A stretch of DNA of 50,474 nt, from assembly GCF_000565075.1 (NCBI RefSeq), contig NZ_JDFG01000007.1, forward strand, positions 1 through 50,474, given 5' to 3'. Position numbers and translations under genes: made by a program. The notes beneath the pieces are model-generated. The model saw only the letters and a list, made by a program, of their open reading frames with translations. It was not told the origin of the DNA and did not search any database. This stretch comes from Atopobium sp. BS2 (GTDB taxonomy: Bacteria > Actinomycetota > Coriobacteriia > Coriobacteriales > Atopobiaceae). This document shows, in pieces, positions 34,618 through 42,911 of this stretch; within the stretch, counting starts at the first letter, position 1, and every line of letters starts with the position of its first letter.

Positions 34618-35421
34618 TTGGATGTAGCAATGTATACACCTCAGGATCACACGTTTGCTGTTTGCGCTTATGGCGAGAGTCCCTATCTAGAAGAGTGCAT
34701 TCTCTCGCTCAAGGAGCAAACACTATCTACGAATATTCTTTTAGCTACTTCAACACCAAATGATCTGATTAAGTCTCTTTGCAAGAAATACGACATTCAA
34801 ATGCATGTCAATCTTGGCCCAGGTGGTATTGCTGGCGATTGGAATTTTGCTGTAAGCGTTTGCACAACTCCATTGGTAACCATTGCTCATCAAGATGACC
34901 TTTACAAACCTAACTATGCAGAGTACATGCTTAAACGTGTAAACAGCTCTTCTTGTCCACTCATTTATTTCACTAATTATGGCGAGCTACGCGACGGTGA
35001 AGAAGTTCTTCAGAATCGTCTGCTTAAGATAAAGCGTCGTCTCTTGCACTCGCTCTCAAAACCGGAAAATGCAAGTAAGGCATGGGCCAAACGTCGTGCA
35101 CTTGAGTTAGGTTGTGCTATTTGCTGCCCAAGTACCACGCTGATCCTTCCCAACCTTGAAACTCCTGTTTTCAAGGCTGGATTTGGCTCTAACTTGGATT
35201 GGGAAGCATGGGAAGCAATTAGCAAGCGCGAGGGAGATTTCTTATACGACACCCGCGTGCTGATGCTTCACCGTATTCATAAAGATTCTGAGACCAGCCA
35301 TCTTATTCATGACAATCGCCGTGCAAAGGAAGATTTTGAAATGCTCAAAAAGTTCTGGCCAACTCCTGTTGCCAAGCTTATTAATATGGCCTATAAGAAC
35401 GGACAAAAAAGTAACGGCTAG
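34618..35421 (+). CDS. Glycosyltransferase family 2-like protein
   Basis: A 267 aa GT-A-type enzyme: FAVCAYGESPYLEECILSLKEQTL, then GPGGIAGDWNFAVSVCTTPLVTIAHQDDLYKPNYAEYM with a QDD in place of the usual DXD, and SNLDWEAWEAIS as the acceptor-side acidic motif. Likely builds the surface polymer that LicD decorates. The first codon is TTG with GGAG upstream; an ATG at 34630 is an alternative start. A TATAAT at 34590-34595 is a good -10 element, so this gene probably starts the plus-strand unit that runs to 37945. Confidence 0.85.
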   Translation: MDVAMYTPQDHTFAVCAYGESPYLEECILSLKEQTLSTNILLATSTPNDLIKSLCKKYDIQMHVNLGPGGIAGDWNFAVSVCTTPLVTIAHQDDLYKPNYAEYMLKRVNSSSCPLIYFTNYGELRDGEEVLQNRLLKIKRRLLHSLSKPENASKAWAKRRALELGCAICCPSTTLILPNLETPVFKAGFGSNLDWEAWEAISKREGDFLYDTRVLMLHRIHKDSETSHLIHDNRRAKEDFEMLKKFWPTPVAKLINMAYKNGQKSNG

Positions 35422-35513
35422 TTTGTCATTACAACGTAGAAACGCGACAACAAGAAAATATATAAATGCAGGTTGTATACTTATATAAACAATATAGCAA
35501 TCATTGGAGAAAT

Positions 35514-36599
35514 ATGCTGAACTTTGCTGTTGGTCCTGTTCAATCAGAAGATGATGTTCGTGCTCTCGGTGCACTTAATGTTCCTTACTTTAGGACTCCA
35601 GAGTTTTCAACTACCATGCTTGAGAACGAACAAATGATCTGTGAACTGGCAAAAGCACCAAAGGGCTCTCGCGCTGTCTTTGTGACTGGATCCGGTACTG
35701 CAGGAATGGAAACCGTTGTTGCAGGCACCCTCTCAGCAGAAGATAAAGCTCTTGTAGTTGACGGTGGTAGCTTTGGACATCGTTTTGTTCAGCTCCTTGA
35801 GCTGCATAACATTTTTCATACTGTCATCAAGCTTAACTACGGCACATCATTAACCGCAGCCGATTTAGAGCCTTATCAGAATCAGGGCTACACAGCATTT
35901 CTCGTCAATCTTGGTGAGACTTCCCAGGGCATTTTGTATGATGCTGAGCTTATTTCTGCATTCTGTAAAGCAAATAATCTCTTCTGGATTGCGGACTGTG
36001 TCAGCTCATTTTTAGCAGATCCTTTTGACATGGCTTCTTTAGGCGTAGATGTCATGATTACTGGTTCTCAAAAAGCACTTGCCTGCCCCCCAGGCATTTC
36101 TCCTCTTGTACTCTCTCCTAAAGCAGTTACAAAAATTACTGGAATTAAAGCACCATGCATGTATCTTGATCTCAATCTACTTCTCCAGAATGGAGAACGC
36201 GGTCAAACACCTTTTACCCCAGCAGTACAGACGCTTCTTCAAATCCATAAACGCCTCAGCAACATTGTTAAAGCTGGCGGTGTCGATGCTGAAAATGCAC
36301 GTATTGCAGTGCTTGCAAAAGATTTCCGCGAGCGTGCTCAAAGTCTTCCGTTTAAGATGCGCCTTGTATCTCCTTCAAATGCAGTTACTTTCCTTTCAAC
36401 TGGTAACTACTCTGCAAAAATGCTTTTTCAAGTACTTAAAGACGAATATGGCATGTGGATTTGTCCAAATGGTGGCGAAAATGCAGACACTTCTTTCCGC
36501 GTTGGGCACATTGGTGCGCACGAGTTAAGTGATAATGCCGTTCTTGTTGCAGCAATTCATGACGTTCAGCGTAGAGGTCTCTTAACCACCAGGGAGTAA
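35514..36599 (+). CDS. Class V PLP aminotransferase (PhnW/alanine-glyoxylate type)
   Basis: About 361 aa. Fold-type I class V aminotransferase: NFAVGPVQ at the start, VFVTGSGTAGMETVVAG, NLGETSQGILYD, IADCVSSFLADPFDM with the PLP-pairing Asp (about 161) and MITGSQKALACPPG with the PLP lysine (about 187). Nearest in pattern to 2-aminoethylphosphonate-pyruvate transaminase and alanine-glyoxylate transaminase. No PEP mutase or phosphonopyruvate decarboxylase is in the window. The next gene, 2 bases on, is a cytidylyltransferase-oxidoreductase fusion, so the aminotransferase may put an amino group on a small alcohol that is then CDP-activated (inference). The ATG at 35514 follows GGAG. Confidence 0.88.
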   Translation: MLNFAVGPVQSEDDVRALGALNVPYFRTPEFSTTMLENEQMICELAKAPKGSRAVFVTGSGTAGMETVVAGTLSAEDKALVVDGGSFGHRFVQLLELHNIFHTVIKLNYGTSLTAADLEPYQNQGYTAFLVNLGETSQGILYDAELISAFCKANNLFWIADCVSSFLADPFDMASLGVDVMITGSQKALACPPGISPLVLSPKAVTKITGIKAPCMYLDLNLLLQNGERGQTPFTPAVQTLLQIHKRLSNIVKAGGVDAENARIAVLAKDFRERAQSLPFKMRLVSPSNAVTFLSTGNYSAKMLFQVLKDEYGMWICPNGGENADTSFRVGHIGAHELSDNAVLVAAIHDVQRRGLLTTRE

Positions 36600-36601
36600 C
36601 C

Positions 36602-37945
36602 ATGACTAAGGTAATCACCTATGGCACCTTTGACTTGCTTCATTATGGCCATACAAACCTACTCAAGCGCGCCAAAGACCTGGGCGACTATCTTATCGTA
36701 GGTGTTACCGCTGAAGCCTACGATATGGCTCGCGGTAAAATCAACGTAAAACAAAGCCTCTCTGAACGAATCGAAAACGTCAGAGAGACTGGTCTTGCTG
36801 ACGAGATTATCGTTGAAGAATACGAAGGACAAAAAATTGACGATATCCGTCGTTATGGTGCAGATATTTTTGCGATTGGCTCAGACTGGAAAGGTAAGTT
36901 TGACTACCTCTCTGACTACTGCAAAGTAGTGTATCTTGACCGGACAAAAGGCATTTCAAGCACGGAGCTCCGCAGCGAAGAGCGCAAACTTTCTGTTGGG
37001 CTCATTGGTGACGCTTCTTGGCTTGATAAATACAGGATGCAAGCTCGTTTTGTAAACGGTATGGAGATTGAAGGCATTGCTACGCCCGACACCACCATGC
37101 TTACTCCTGAGCTATCTGAACTTCCTGTTATAACCTCTGACATCTCCGATCTTCTACAAAAAGTTGATGCTGTTGTCATTGCATCTGATCCATCTCTTCA
37201 CGAGAAACAAATCAGGCAGGCGCTTGAGGCGGGAAAGCATGTCCTATGTGAATCCCCCTTTGCTCTAACACCAGAGGCTGGCGATTCTCTAGTAGCTTAT
37301 GCACAAGAGCGTGGTTTGGTGCTTCAAGATGCCATTAAAACAGCATATTCAACAGCCTTCCATCGACTTGTTCTCTTGGTTAAAGGCGGAAAAATCGGCA
37401 AGGTTGTCTCAGTTGATGCCACCTGTACCTCACTTCGTTATAGCAAAACTGATGATTCAATTACGGGTGCCAACTGGGGTGGTATGGGTGAATGGGGACC
37501 CATTGCCCTTCTCCCTATCTTCCAAATTCTTGGTACCGACTACACATCTTCGCAAATCATTACTCGTGGCGAGAAAGGCTTTGTCCACGAAGGTGAATTT
37601 ACCAAGATAGATTTTGTCTATCCAAGTGCGGTAGCTTCTATGAAAGTAGCAACCGGTGTTAAATCTGAGGGCGAGTTGGTTATCTCTGGTACTGACGCTT
37701 ATGTCTATGTACCAGCACCTTGGTGGAAAACAGATTACTTTGAAATTCGCTACGAAAATCCTGCAGACAATAAGCGCTACTTCTATCAACTTGATGGTGA
37801 GGGCTTTAGGTTTGAGCTTATTACGTTTGCTCAAGCTATTGCAAACGGTGCATCAAATTCTTACATTTCCCGAGATATTTCACGTTCACTTTGCAAAATA
37901 ATGGGCGAATACTACTTGGGAACAAATATTTTACAAATTAGGTAA
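36602..37945 (+). CDS. Fusion: TarD-like cytidylyltransferase + Gfo/Idh-type oxidoreductase
   Basis: A 447 aa two-domain protein. Residues 1-128 are a nucleotidyltransferase of the glycerol-3-phosphate/ethanolamine-phosphate cytidylyltransferase type, with TYGTFDLLHYGH (HxGH at 14-17) and RTKGISSTELR (114-124). Residues about 131-447 are Gfo/Idh/MocA-like: a Rossmann start LSVGLIGDASWL, the central EAGKHVLCESPFALTPEAG, and TAYSTAFHRLVLLVKGGKIGKV. The usual Gfo/Idh Glu-Lys-Pro is Glu-Ser-Pro here, and the glycine-rich loop is weak, so the reductase may be altered or use a different mechanism. GGGAG before the ATG. Likely makes a CDP-linked small alcohol for LicD. Confidence 0.87.
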   Translation: MTKVITYGTFDLLHYGHTNLLKRAKDLGDYLIVGVTAEAYDMARGKINVKQSLSERIENVRETGLADEIIVEEYEGQKIDDIRRYGADIFAIGSDWKGKFDYLSDYCKVVYLDRTKGISSTELRSEERKLSVGLIGDASWLDKYRMQARFVNGMEIEGIATPDTTMLTPELSELPVITSDISDLLQKVDAVVIASDPSLHEKQIRQALEAGKHVLCESPFALTPEAGDSLVAYAQERGLVLQDAIKTAYSTAFHRLVLLVKGGKIGKVVSVDATCTSLRYSKTDDSITGANWGGMGEWGPIALLPIFQILGTDYTSSQIITRGEKGFVHEGEFTKIDFVYPSAVASMKVATGVKSEGELVISGTDAYVYVPAPWWKTDYFEIRYENPADNKRYFYQLDGEGFRFELITFAQAIANGASNSYISRDISRSLCKIMGEYYLGTNILQIR

Positions 37946-37954
37946 CTTCATATC

Positions 37955-37994
37955 AAAACGAGTCATTCATATTGTAGAATGACTCGTTTTTTGT
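37955..37994. terminator. Bidirectional terminator
   Basis: A perfect 14-bp stem (37955-37968 with 37977-37990) with flanking As and Ts serves the plus-strand unit ending at 37945 and the minus-strand transporter gene ending at 38022. Confidence 0.92.
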
Positions 37995-38021
37995 AAGGCA
38001 CCTAGAATCACAAAAAACAAA

Positions 38022-38969
38022 TTAATCTCTCTTGAGCAGCTCGTTCCAGTCTGGAGTAGCCGAAAGAACTGTTCCCACAATAATGACAATGCAGCAAATC
38101 ACAATCAATGGAGACGGAATTGCTTCGGGCATAATTGTTGGTAGAACAATACCTGCTAGAGCAGCAAAAATTACCGACCAAGCAGAGTAGGAAATATTCA
38201 AGGCCATACCGCGAGAAGCGCCAATAGCGTCAATGGCCTTGTAGTAGAAGAGATACGAGGCAGTACCAGCAACTGCCGCAATAAAGACAACACCATTAGC
38301 AGGAGTAACTGCAACCTGGCTTGCAAACTCTACAGAGCCTGCGAGAGGCAGGATAATAAGACCATAAGCAAACGCAGAGGTGGTTTGCCTAATCTGGAGT
38401 GCTGTCTCATTATCAACGGCATCGTCTTGCATACCCCAAGCTAAAATAACTGCCTCGGAACCCCAACCAAAGACACAAGCTATAACACCCACAATACCAA
38501 CAAGAACGTTTCCATTACCCTCTCCTGCAGCAGTTGATACACCAATGACCATAACGCCTACAAGAGCAACAATAAGGGCAATAACCTGCTTCAAATTCAT
38601 TTTTTCTTTAAGAAGAAGCCACGCCAAAAGCGAGCCAACGGCTGGATAAAAAGCCGAAATAGCAGCGGTATAACCAGGTCCAATAGCATTAATTGCGGCA
38701 AGATAACCACTCATGCCAATTGGTCCGCCTAAAAGAGCGCCCAGCATAACAACGCGGCCGCTCTTAGTTTTTGCAGCTTCAAGGGTATCCCTCAGCCTGC
38801 CCTTACACCCCATCATGACAAGAAGAATAGCCGCGGCAAAAAAGTCATGCATAAATGCGCTAGCAAAGGATGCTTGAGCGGAATTAACATAGGGACTCAT
38901 ACCAAGAGCAACACCGAGAATAACGGTATCAACTGCCCACAGAATGCCGCTTAATAAACCATATTGCAT
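38022..38969 (-). CDS. licB: EamA/DMT-family transporter, LicB-like (choline uptake candidate)
   Basis: A 315 aa protein with ten hydrophobic segments and the two-fold EamA repeat (GLLSGILWAVDTVILGVALG; GPGYTAAISAFYPAVGSLLAWLLLKEKMNLKQVIALIVALVGVMVIG; a second half ending in a helix with IPSPLIVICCIVIIVGTV). Position directly after a LicC-LicA fusion (17-base gap) matches LicB, the choline permease of lic loci in Streptococcus and Haemophilus. Substrate assignment rests on this context; a related amino-alcohol is also possible. Confidence 0.82.
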   Translation of the reverse strand: MQYGLLSGILWAVDTVILGVALGMSPYVNSAQASFASAFMHDFFAAAILLVMMGCKGRLRDTLEAAKTKSGRVVMLGALLGGPIGMSGYLAAINAIGPGYTAAISAFYPAVGSLLAWLLLKEKMNLKQVIALIVALVGVMVIGVSTAAGEGNGNVLVGIVGVIACVFGWGSEAVILAWGMQDDAVDNETALQIRQTTSAFAYGLIILPLAGSVEFASQVAVTPANGVVFIAAVAGTASYLFYYKAIDAIGASRGMALNISYSAWSVIFAALAGIVLPTIMPEAIPSPLIVICCIVIIVGTVLSATPDWNELLKRD

Positions 38970-38986
38970 TATTTCCCCTTTTGATC

Positions 38987-40777
38987 TTAGTTCTTGATCT
39001 CTTCATACCAAGAAAGCACGCGGTCGATATTATTTGCAGCGTAGCGGTAGTAGATAAAGAACCACTCGCCTACATTCTCGCCCTCAGCCTCTTTTACAAG
39101 TGACCATAGATACCAGCACCAGCCTGCAAAGACCACATAACTCCAGAAGTGCCTGCGCTGCTCAAACGTTGCTTCTTGTCCAAAGTAGAAATCAATAGCT
39201 GCATTTGCTTCATCGTCAGTAAGCTCACAACAAACCGTAAAGGTACCAAAGTCATTTGCCTCATCAGACATACCTGCGTATTCCCAATCAATAAGGCTGT
39301 AATTACCAACCTCGTCAATCAAGAAATTCAGGTAGAAGAAATCATTGTGAGAAATAACAACGGGATACTGATCAGCATCTGCATGCTTCTTCAAGCGCAG
39401 GACCTTCTCGCGAAGCTCATAGTAGCCAGGAATCTCAATAGGACCATCTTCAAGCAGGAGTTTCTCGTAATTAAGACCCTCATTGACAAAGTCAAAGGAG
39501 CGATCAAGTGAAGCGCCACTGTGATGCAACTTGTAACCCATCTCCATTGCGCGCTTGAGCTGTTCAGGATTATGAGGATCAAGGTTCTGAGCGTTCTTTA
39601 CAAACTTAGAAATCTTCCAACCTTCTTTTTGGTCCTCGTAAATAAAGGTGCTATCTAGGCCAAGCTCACGAGCAAGTCGAAGACCAGCCTCTTCAGCTGC
39701 GCGATCAACAAGTTTCTCGGTACCAACGCCAGGATGTCTATAGACATACTCCTGAGCATCATTACCATATCCCACAATAAAGTGAGCAGACAGATTGGTA
39801 AGTCCCTGCTTGAGAGGATAGAAACCGTGAATGTCCTTCTTTTGACAATGAAGCACCGAGACAATGTTGTCAAAAATCTCTGAATCGATGTTCTCAATAA
39901 ACGCTGGGTCAAACTGACGAAGCTCATCAAGGGAATCAAACTCGTAAATGACGCCGTCAGGATACTTTCTAATGGTCATAGAAAGCTCTTTGATGTGACG
40001 GACGTAAATCTCTTCCCAGAGCATATCAACGGTTTCTGGCTTGTCGTAGACAGCCTCAAGAATGTCTACAAACTTCTTTGAGAATTGCCTGTCAAAGTAG
40101 ACGTGACCAAGCATAATCCAAGAATTTGAACCGCCAATTTCTACGCCGGTAATACGACCGCCACGTCCCTCTTTAAGACACCACTCATCAGTTTCTCCTG
40201 CAACATACGTTGCTGAGTAATAAGCCTCATAGACATAGTGTTCAAATGGGTTCTGTGTAAAGTAGTCATCTGACGAGCAGATATACGTATTATCAAGTTG
40301 GTCTTTTACATACCACAGCGTGGAATTGTTATTTCTTGTTGCGTAATCTGGGTTAACAATAATCTTGACGCCATACTTCTCCTCCAAATAGAAGAAGTAC
40401 TCCTTCTTATAACCCACAACAACGGTGATGTCAGTAATGCCAGCCTCAAGCAGCTGATGAATCTGACGTTCAATCAGAACTTCTCCACGAACCTTCAGGA
40501 CGCCCTTTGGTTTCTCACATGAGATAGGGGCAAAGCGAGAAGACAGACCAGCAGCCATGATAATGGCGTTCTTAACCTCGTAAGGCTTCAGGGCTTCAAA
40601 ACCCTTTGGTGTGATGAGTCCCTCTTCGATAAGACCCTGGTCCTCAAGCGTTTTAACTGCTGAATTAACTGATCCCAGAGAAAGCTCAGCCTCTTCTGCA
40701 AGCTGTCTCTGATTGAGTTTCTCGTCAGAAAGGGCAATGGTTTTTAGTACAGAAAACACGTTCTTTGTCAGTGCCAC
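38987..40777 (-). CDS. Fusion: winged-helix regulator + LicC-like cytidylyltransferase + LicA-like choline kinase
   Basis: A 596 aa three-domain protein. Residues 1-65 form a winged helix (LNQRQLAEEAELSLGSVNSAVKTLEDQGLIEE). Residues about 70-300 are a CTP:phosphocholine cytidylyltransferase-like NTP transferase (NAIIMAAGLSSRFAPISCEKPKGVL, GVKIIVNPDYATRNNNSTLW). Residues about 310-596 are a choline/ethanolamine kinase-like domain with the Brenner motif ISHNDFFYLNFL and SLIDWEYAGMSDEANDFG. It would thus phosphorylate choline, activate it as CDP-choline, and perhaps sense the pathway to control its own gene. A long dyad lies upstream (40841-40897). The gene pairs with the LicB-like transporter; LicD would then transfer the phosphocholine to the polymer. 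Confidence 0.93.
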   Translation of the reverse strand: MALTKNVFSVLKTIALSDEKLNQRQLAEEAELSLGSVNSAVKTLEDQGLIEEGLITPKGFEALKPYEVKNAIIMAAGLSSRFAPISCEKPKGVLKVRGEVLIERQIHQLLEAGITDITVVVGYKKEYFFYLEEKYGVKIIVNPDYATRNNNSTLWYVKDQLDNTYICSSDDYFTQNPFEHYVYEAYYSATYVAGETDEWCLKEGRGGRITGVEIGGSNSWIMLGHVYFDRQFSKKFVDILEAVYDKPETVDMLWEEIYVRHIKELSMTIRKYPDGVIYEFDSLDELRQFDPAFIENIDSEIFDNIVSVLHCQKKDIHGFYPLKQGLTNLSAHFIVGYGNDAQEYVYRHPGVGTEKLVDRAAEEAGLRLARELGLDSTFIYEDQKEGWKISKFVKNAQNLDPHNPEQLKRAMEMGYKLHHSGASLDRSFDFVNEGLNYEKLLLEDGPIEIPGYYELREKVLRLKKHADADQYPVVISHNDFFYLNFLIDEVGNYSLIDWEYAGMSDEANDFGTFTVCCELTDDEANAAIDFYFGQEATFEQRRHFWSYVVFAGWCWYLWSLVKEAEGENVGEWFFIYYRYAANNIDRVLSWYEEIKN

Positions 40778-40840
40778 GGTTCCTCCAAATGAAGACCTCT
40801 GATAGCAAAAAATGATTTCAAGCTAAAACACACTTGAGAT

Positions 40841-40897
40841 GTTACTCCTATGTTCAATTTTTAACAAGCTATATATTATTTTGAACAAATTAGTAAC
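40841..40897 (-). promoter_or_regulatory. Long dyad upstream of the wHTH-LicC-LicA gene, candidate operator
   Basis: GTTACT-N4-TGTTCAA (40841-40857) is mirrored by TTGAACA-N4-AGTAAC (40881-40897): 13 matched bases per arm, centred at 40869, starting 64 bases before the ATG. On the minus strand a TTGTTA/TAACAT promoter-like pair with 17-base spacing falls over one arm. A dimeric winged-helix protein such as the downstream gene product could bind here; this is inference. Confidence 0.5.
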
Positions 40898-40936
40898 GAT
40901 TTTGAGCTTACCTGATATTCAGCCATCAGGACTCAC

Positions 40937-40963
40937 AAAAAAACGGCACAATACGTGCCGTTT
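40937..40963 (-). terminator. Terminator of the rfbADB-licD operon
   Basis: AAACGGCAC (40941-40949) pairs with GTGCCGTTT (40955-40963). On the minus strand TTTTGTG follows. It lies 34 bases past the second licD stop. Confidence 0.9.
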
Positions 40964-40997
40964 AGAGTACTTGTCATGAATCAGAGTGAGTTTTGAA

Positions 40998-41843
40998 TTA
41001 ATAAGGACCAAAATCAAGGCGAGCTGGATAGTGATTTTTGCGTTTTTCGACTGGAGGCAGTTGCATATAATCGCCATATACAAGCTCAAGGAACTCCTCG
41101 ATTTTATTAGGGAATGCAACCATCATTCCTTCATACTCAAGCTTTTTAACAGGGAAAATGTCATCAACGTAATATGTCTGTGTCCATGGATCGGTGTCGT
41201 TCAAGTATCCAATGCGCTTAGTTTTGATGTGTGCATAGCGATTACGAGCTTCTTGCTCGCGCTCATACATCTTTTGAGTAGATACATGAAACAGCTTGCA
41301 GACTCCTCTGCCTATGGTGACTCCCACACGCAGGAGCTTTCCCTTAATACCATCAACCAGGATAACGGGATGTGGAACATCTACCAAAATACGCATGTGT
41401 GACCAGAACCAGGTATCACGTGCCTGTTTCTCATACTCTTTTTGATTATCTGATACGTTGTCAAAACAATAGACATCCAAGAAGATTCCCAAATCAAGTG
41501 GAAGCGATGCAAGTGCTTCTTCACAAAACTGAGTACCCTTGAGCATAATGCGTGTTGTAGGGAACGGGTAGTTAATGTTGCGTTCTGAGTTGATGATGCT
41601 GTATTTATCAGCCCATTCTTCATCGTAGATAGCTAGGAGTTTATGGAAGTCTTCTGCAGGAAGCGCAACATCAATATCGTCATCCCAAGGAATAAAACCC
41701 TTATGACGCAAGGCGCCGATACCAGTGCCAGCAATGCCAAAATAGCGGATACTATGAGACTCGCAGGTATCAACAAAATCTTTAAAGATCATGCGTTCAA
41801 CTTGCTGGAGATGTTTAAGCGTTTCTGTATCGTATGTGCACAT
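40998..41843 (-). CDS. licD: LicD family phosphotransferase (second copy)
   Basis: A 281 aa LicD protein. It carries SIRYFGIAGTGIGALRHKGFIPWDDDIDVAL with the DDDID site and the C-terminal EKRKNHYPARLDFG signature. It should move a phospho-alcohol, probably phosphocholine, from its CDP form to a sugar of the surface polymer. It ends the operon with rfbA-rfbD-rfbB, with its ATG overlapping the rfbB stop by one base (TAATG), which ties the decoration to a rhamnose-containing polymer. The LicC-LicA fusion is encoded just downstream from its own promoter. Confidence 0.92.
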   Translation of the reverse strand: MCTYDTETLKHLQQVERMIFKDFVDTCESHSIRYFGIAGTGIGALRHKGFIPWDDDIDVALPAEDFHKLLAIYDEEWADKYSIINSERNINYPFPTTRIMLKGTQFCEEALASLPLDLGIFLDVYCFDNVSDNQKEYEKQARDTWFWSHMRILVDVPHPVILVDGIKGKLLRVGVTIGRGVCKLFHVSTQKMYEREQEARNRYAHIKTKRIGYLNDTDPWTQTYYVDDIFPVKKLEYEGMMVAFPNKIEEFLELVYGDYMQLPPVEKRKNHYPARLDFGPY

Positions 41844-42910
41844 TATCGACCTTCATACATCTTCTTGTAGTAATCCTGATAATCGCCGGAAACTACATTC
41901 TTAACCCACTCGCGGTTCTCTAAATACCAGTTGATAGTGGTAACAATGCCCTCTTCAAATGGAGTTTCTGGATACCAGCCAAGCTCTTCTTTAATCTTAT
42001 CAGGTGCAATACCGTAACGACGATCATGACCCTTGCGGTCAGTAACGTAAGAGATCAGATCCTCAGTAATCTGAGTGTCACCAGTGATTCTTGCAACTTC
42101 ACTGATGATGCGCTTAACAATGTAGAGGTTATTGCGCTCGTTATGACCGCCAACGTTATAAACCTCACCAAGGCGTCCGCCTTCAAGAACCATAGCAATT
42201 GCCTTGCAGTGGTCATCAACATACAGCCAATCACGAACATTAAGTCCATCACCATAAACAGGAAGAGCCTTGTGTTCCAAGCAATTCTCGATCATTAAAG
42301 GAATGAGCTTCTCAGGGAACTGATAGGGGCCGTAGTTGTTAGAGCAACGAGTAATTACTGCTGGGAATCCGTACGTATCATGCCAGGCCTTTACAAACAT
42401 ATCTGCAGAAGCCTTAGATGCAGAGTAAGGGCTGTGTGGACTCAATGGTGTAGTCTCGCGGAAGAACGCCTCTGGATCATCAAGCGGCAGTGAACCGTAG
42501 ACTTCATCAGTAGAAACCTGCAGGTATCTGTGGTCTCCGTAGGAGCCCTGGCCATCATTCCAGAAAGACTCTGCAACACCCAGAAGAGCGACAGTACCCA
42601 TAACGTTAGTGTCAGCGAAGGCACCTGGATCTTCAATAGAACGGTCTACGTGGCTCTCTGCTGCAAAGTTAACAACGTAATCAGGATGATAGGTCTCAAA
42701 CAGCTGTGTCAGAGCCTCTTTATCCCTAATATCTACATGGGCAAAGGTATAGCGAGAATCTTGATCATATTCCGAGAGGTTCTCAAGGTTGCCTGCATAC
42801 GTCAGGGCATCCACGTTCAAGATATGAATGTCCTGATTTCTTCTAAGCATATAGTGGATAAAGTTAGATCCAATAAATCCAGCTCCACCAGTTACCAAAT
42901 AGGTCTTCAC
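41843..42910 (-). CDS. rfbB: dTDP-glucose 4,6-dehydratase
   Basis: A 355 aa SDR-family enzyme, second step of dTDP-L-rhamnose synthesis. NAD-binding TGGAGFIGSNFIHY (7-20), the AESHVDRSIEDP loop, STDEVYGSLPL with the catalytic Asp-Glu pair, YSASKASADMFVKAWHDTYG with the YxxxK, and the RCSNNYGPYQFPEKLIPL block are all intact. Start is GTG, 2 bases after the rfbD stop. Within the rfbA-rfbD-rfbB-licD operon. Confidence 0.97.
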   Translation of the reverse strand: MKTYLVTGGAGFIGSNFIHYMLRRNQDIHILNVDALTYAGNLENLSEYDQDSRYTFAHVDIRDKEALTQLFETYHPDYVVNFAAESHVDRSIEDPGAFADTNVMGTVALLGVAESFWNDGQGSYGDHRYLQVSTDEVYGSLPLDDPEAFFRETTPLSPHSPYSASKASADMFVKAWHDTYGFPAVITRCSNNYGPYQFPEKLIPLMIENCLEHKALPVYGDGLNVRDWLYVDDHCKAIAMVLEGGRLGEVYNVGGHNERNNLYIVKRIISEVARITGDTQITEDLISYVTDRKGHDRRYGIAPDKIKEELGWYPETPFEEGIVTTINWYLENREWVKNVVSGDYQDYYKKMYEGR

Positions 42911-42911
42911 A

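Noticed and set aside
30781-34700. CTCTCGC sequences (for example 31872, 34704) as extra motif copies
   Set aside because: They differ in the first base of TTCTCGC and were not counted.
35514-37945. Calling the aminotransferase gene phnW and the locus a phosphonate pathway
   Set aside because: No PEP mutase or phosphonopyruvate decarboxylase in the window, and the cytidylyltransferase is TarD-like, not the PntC/LicC type usually tied to PhnW.
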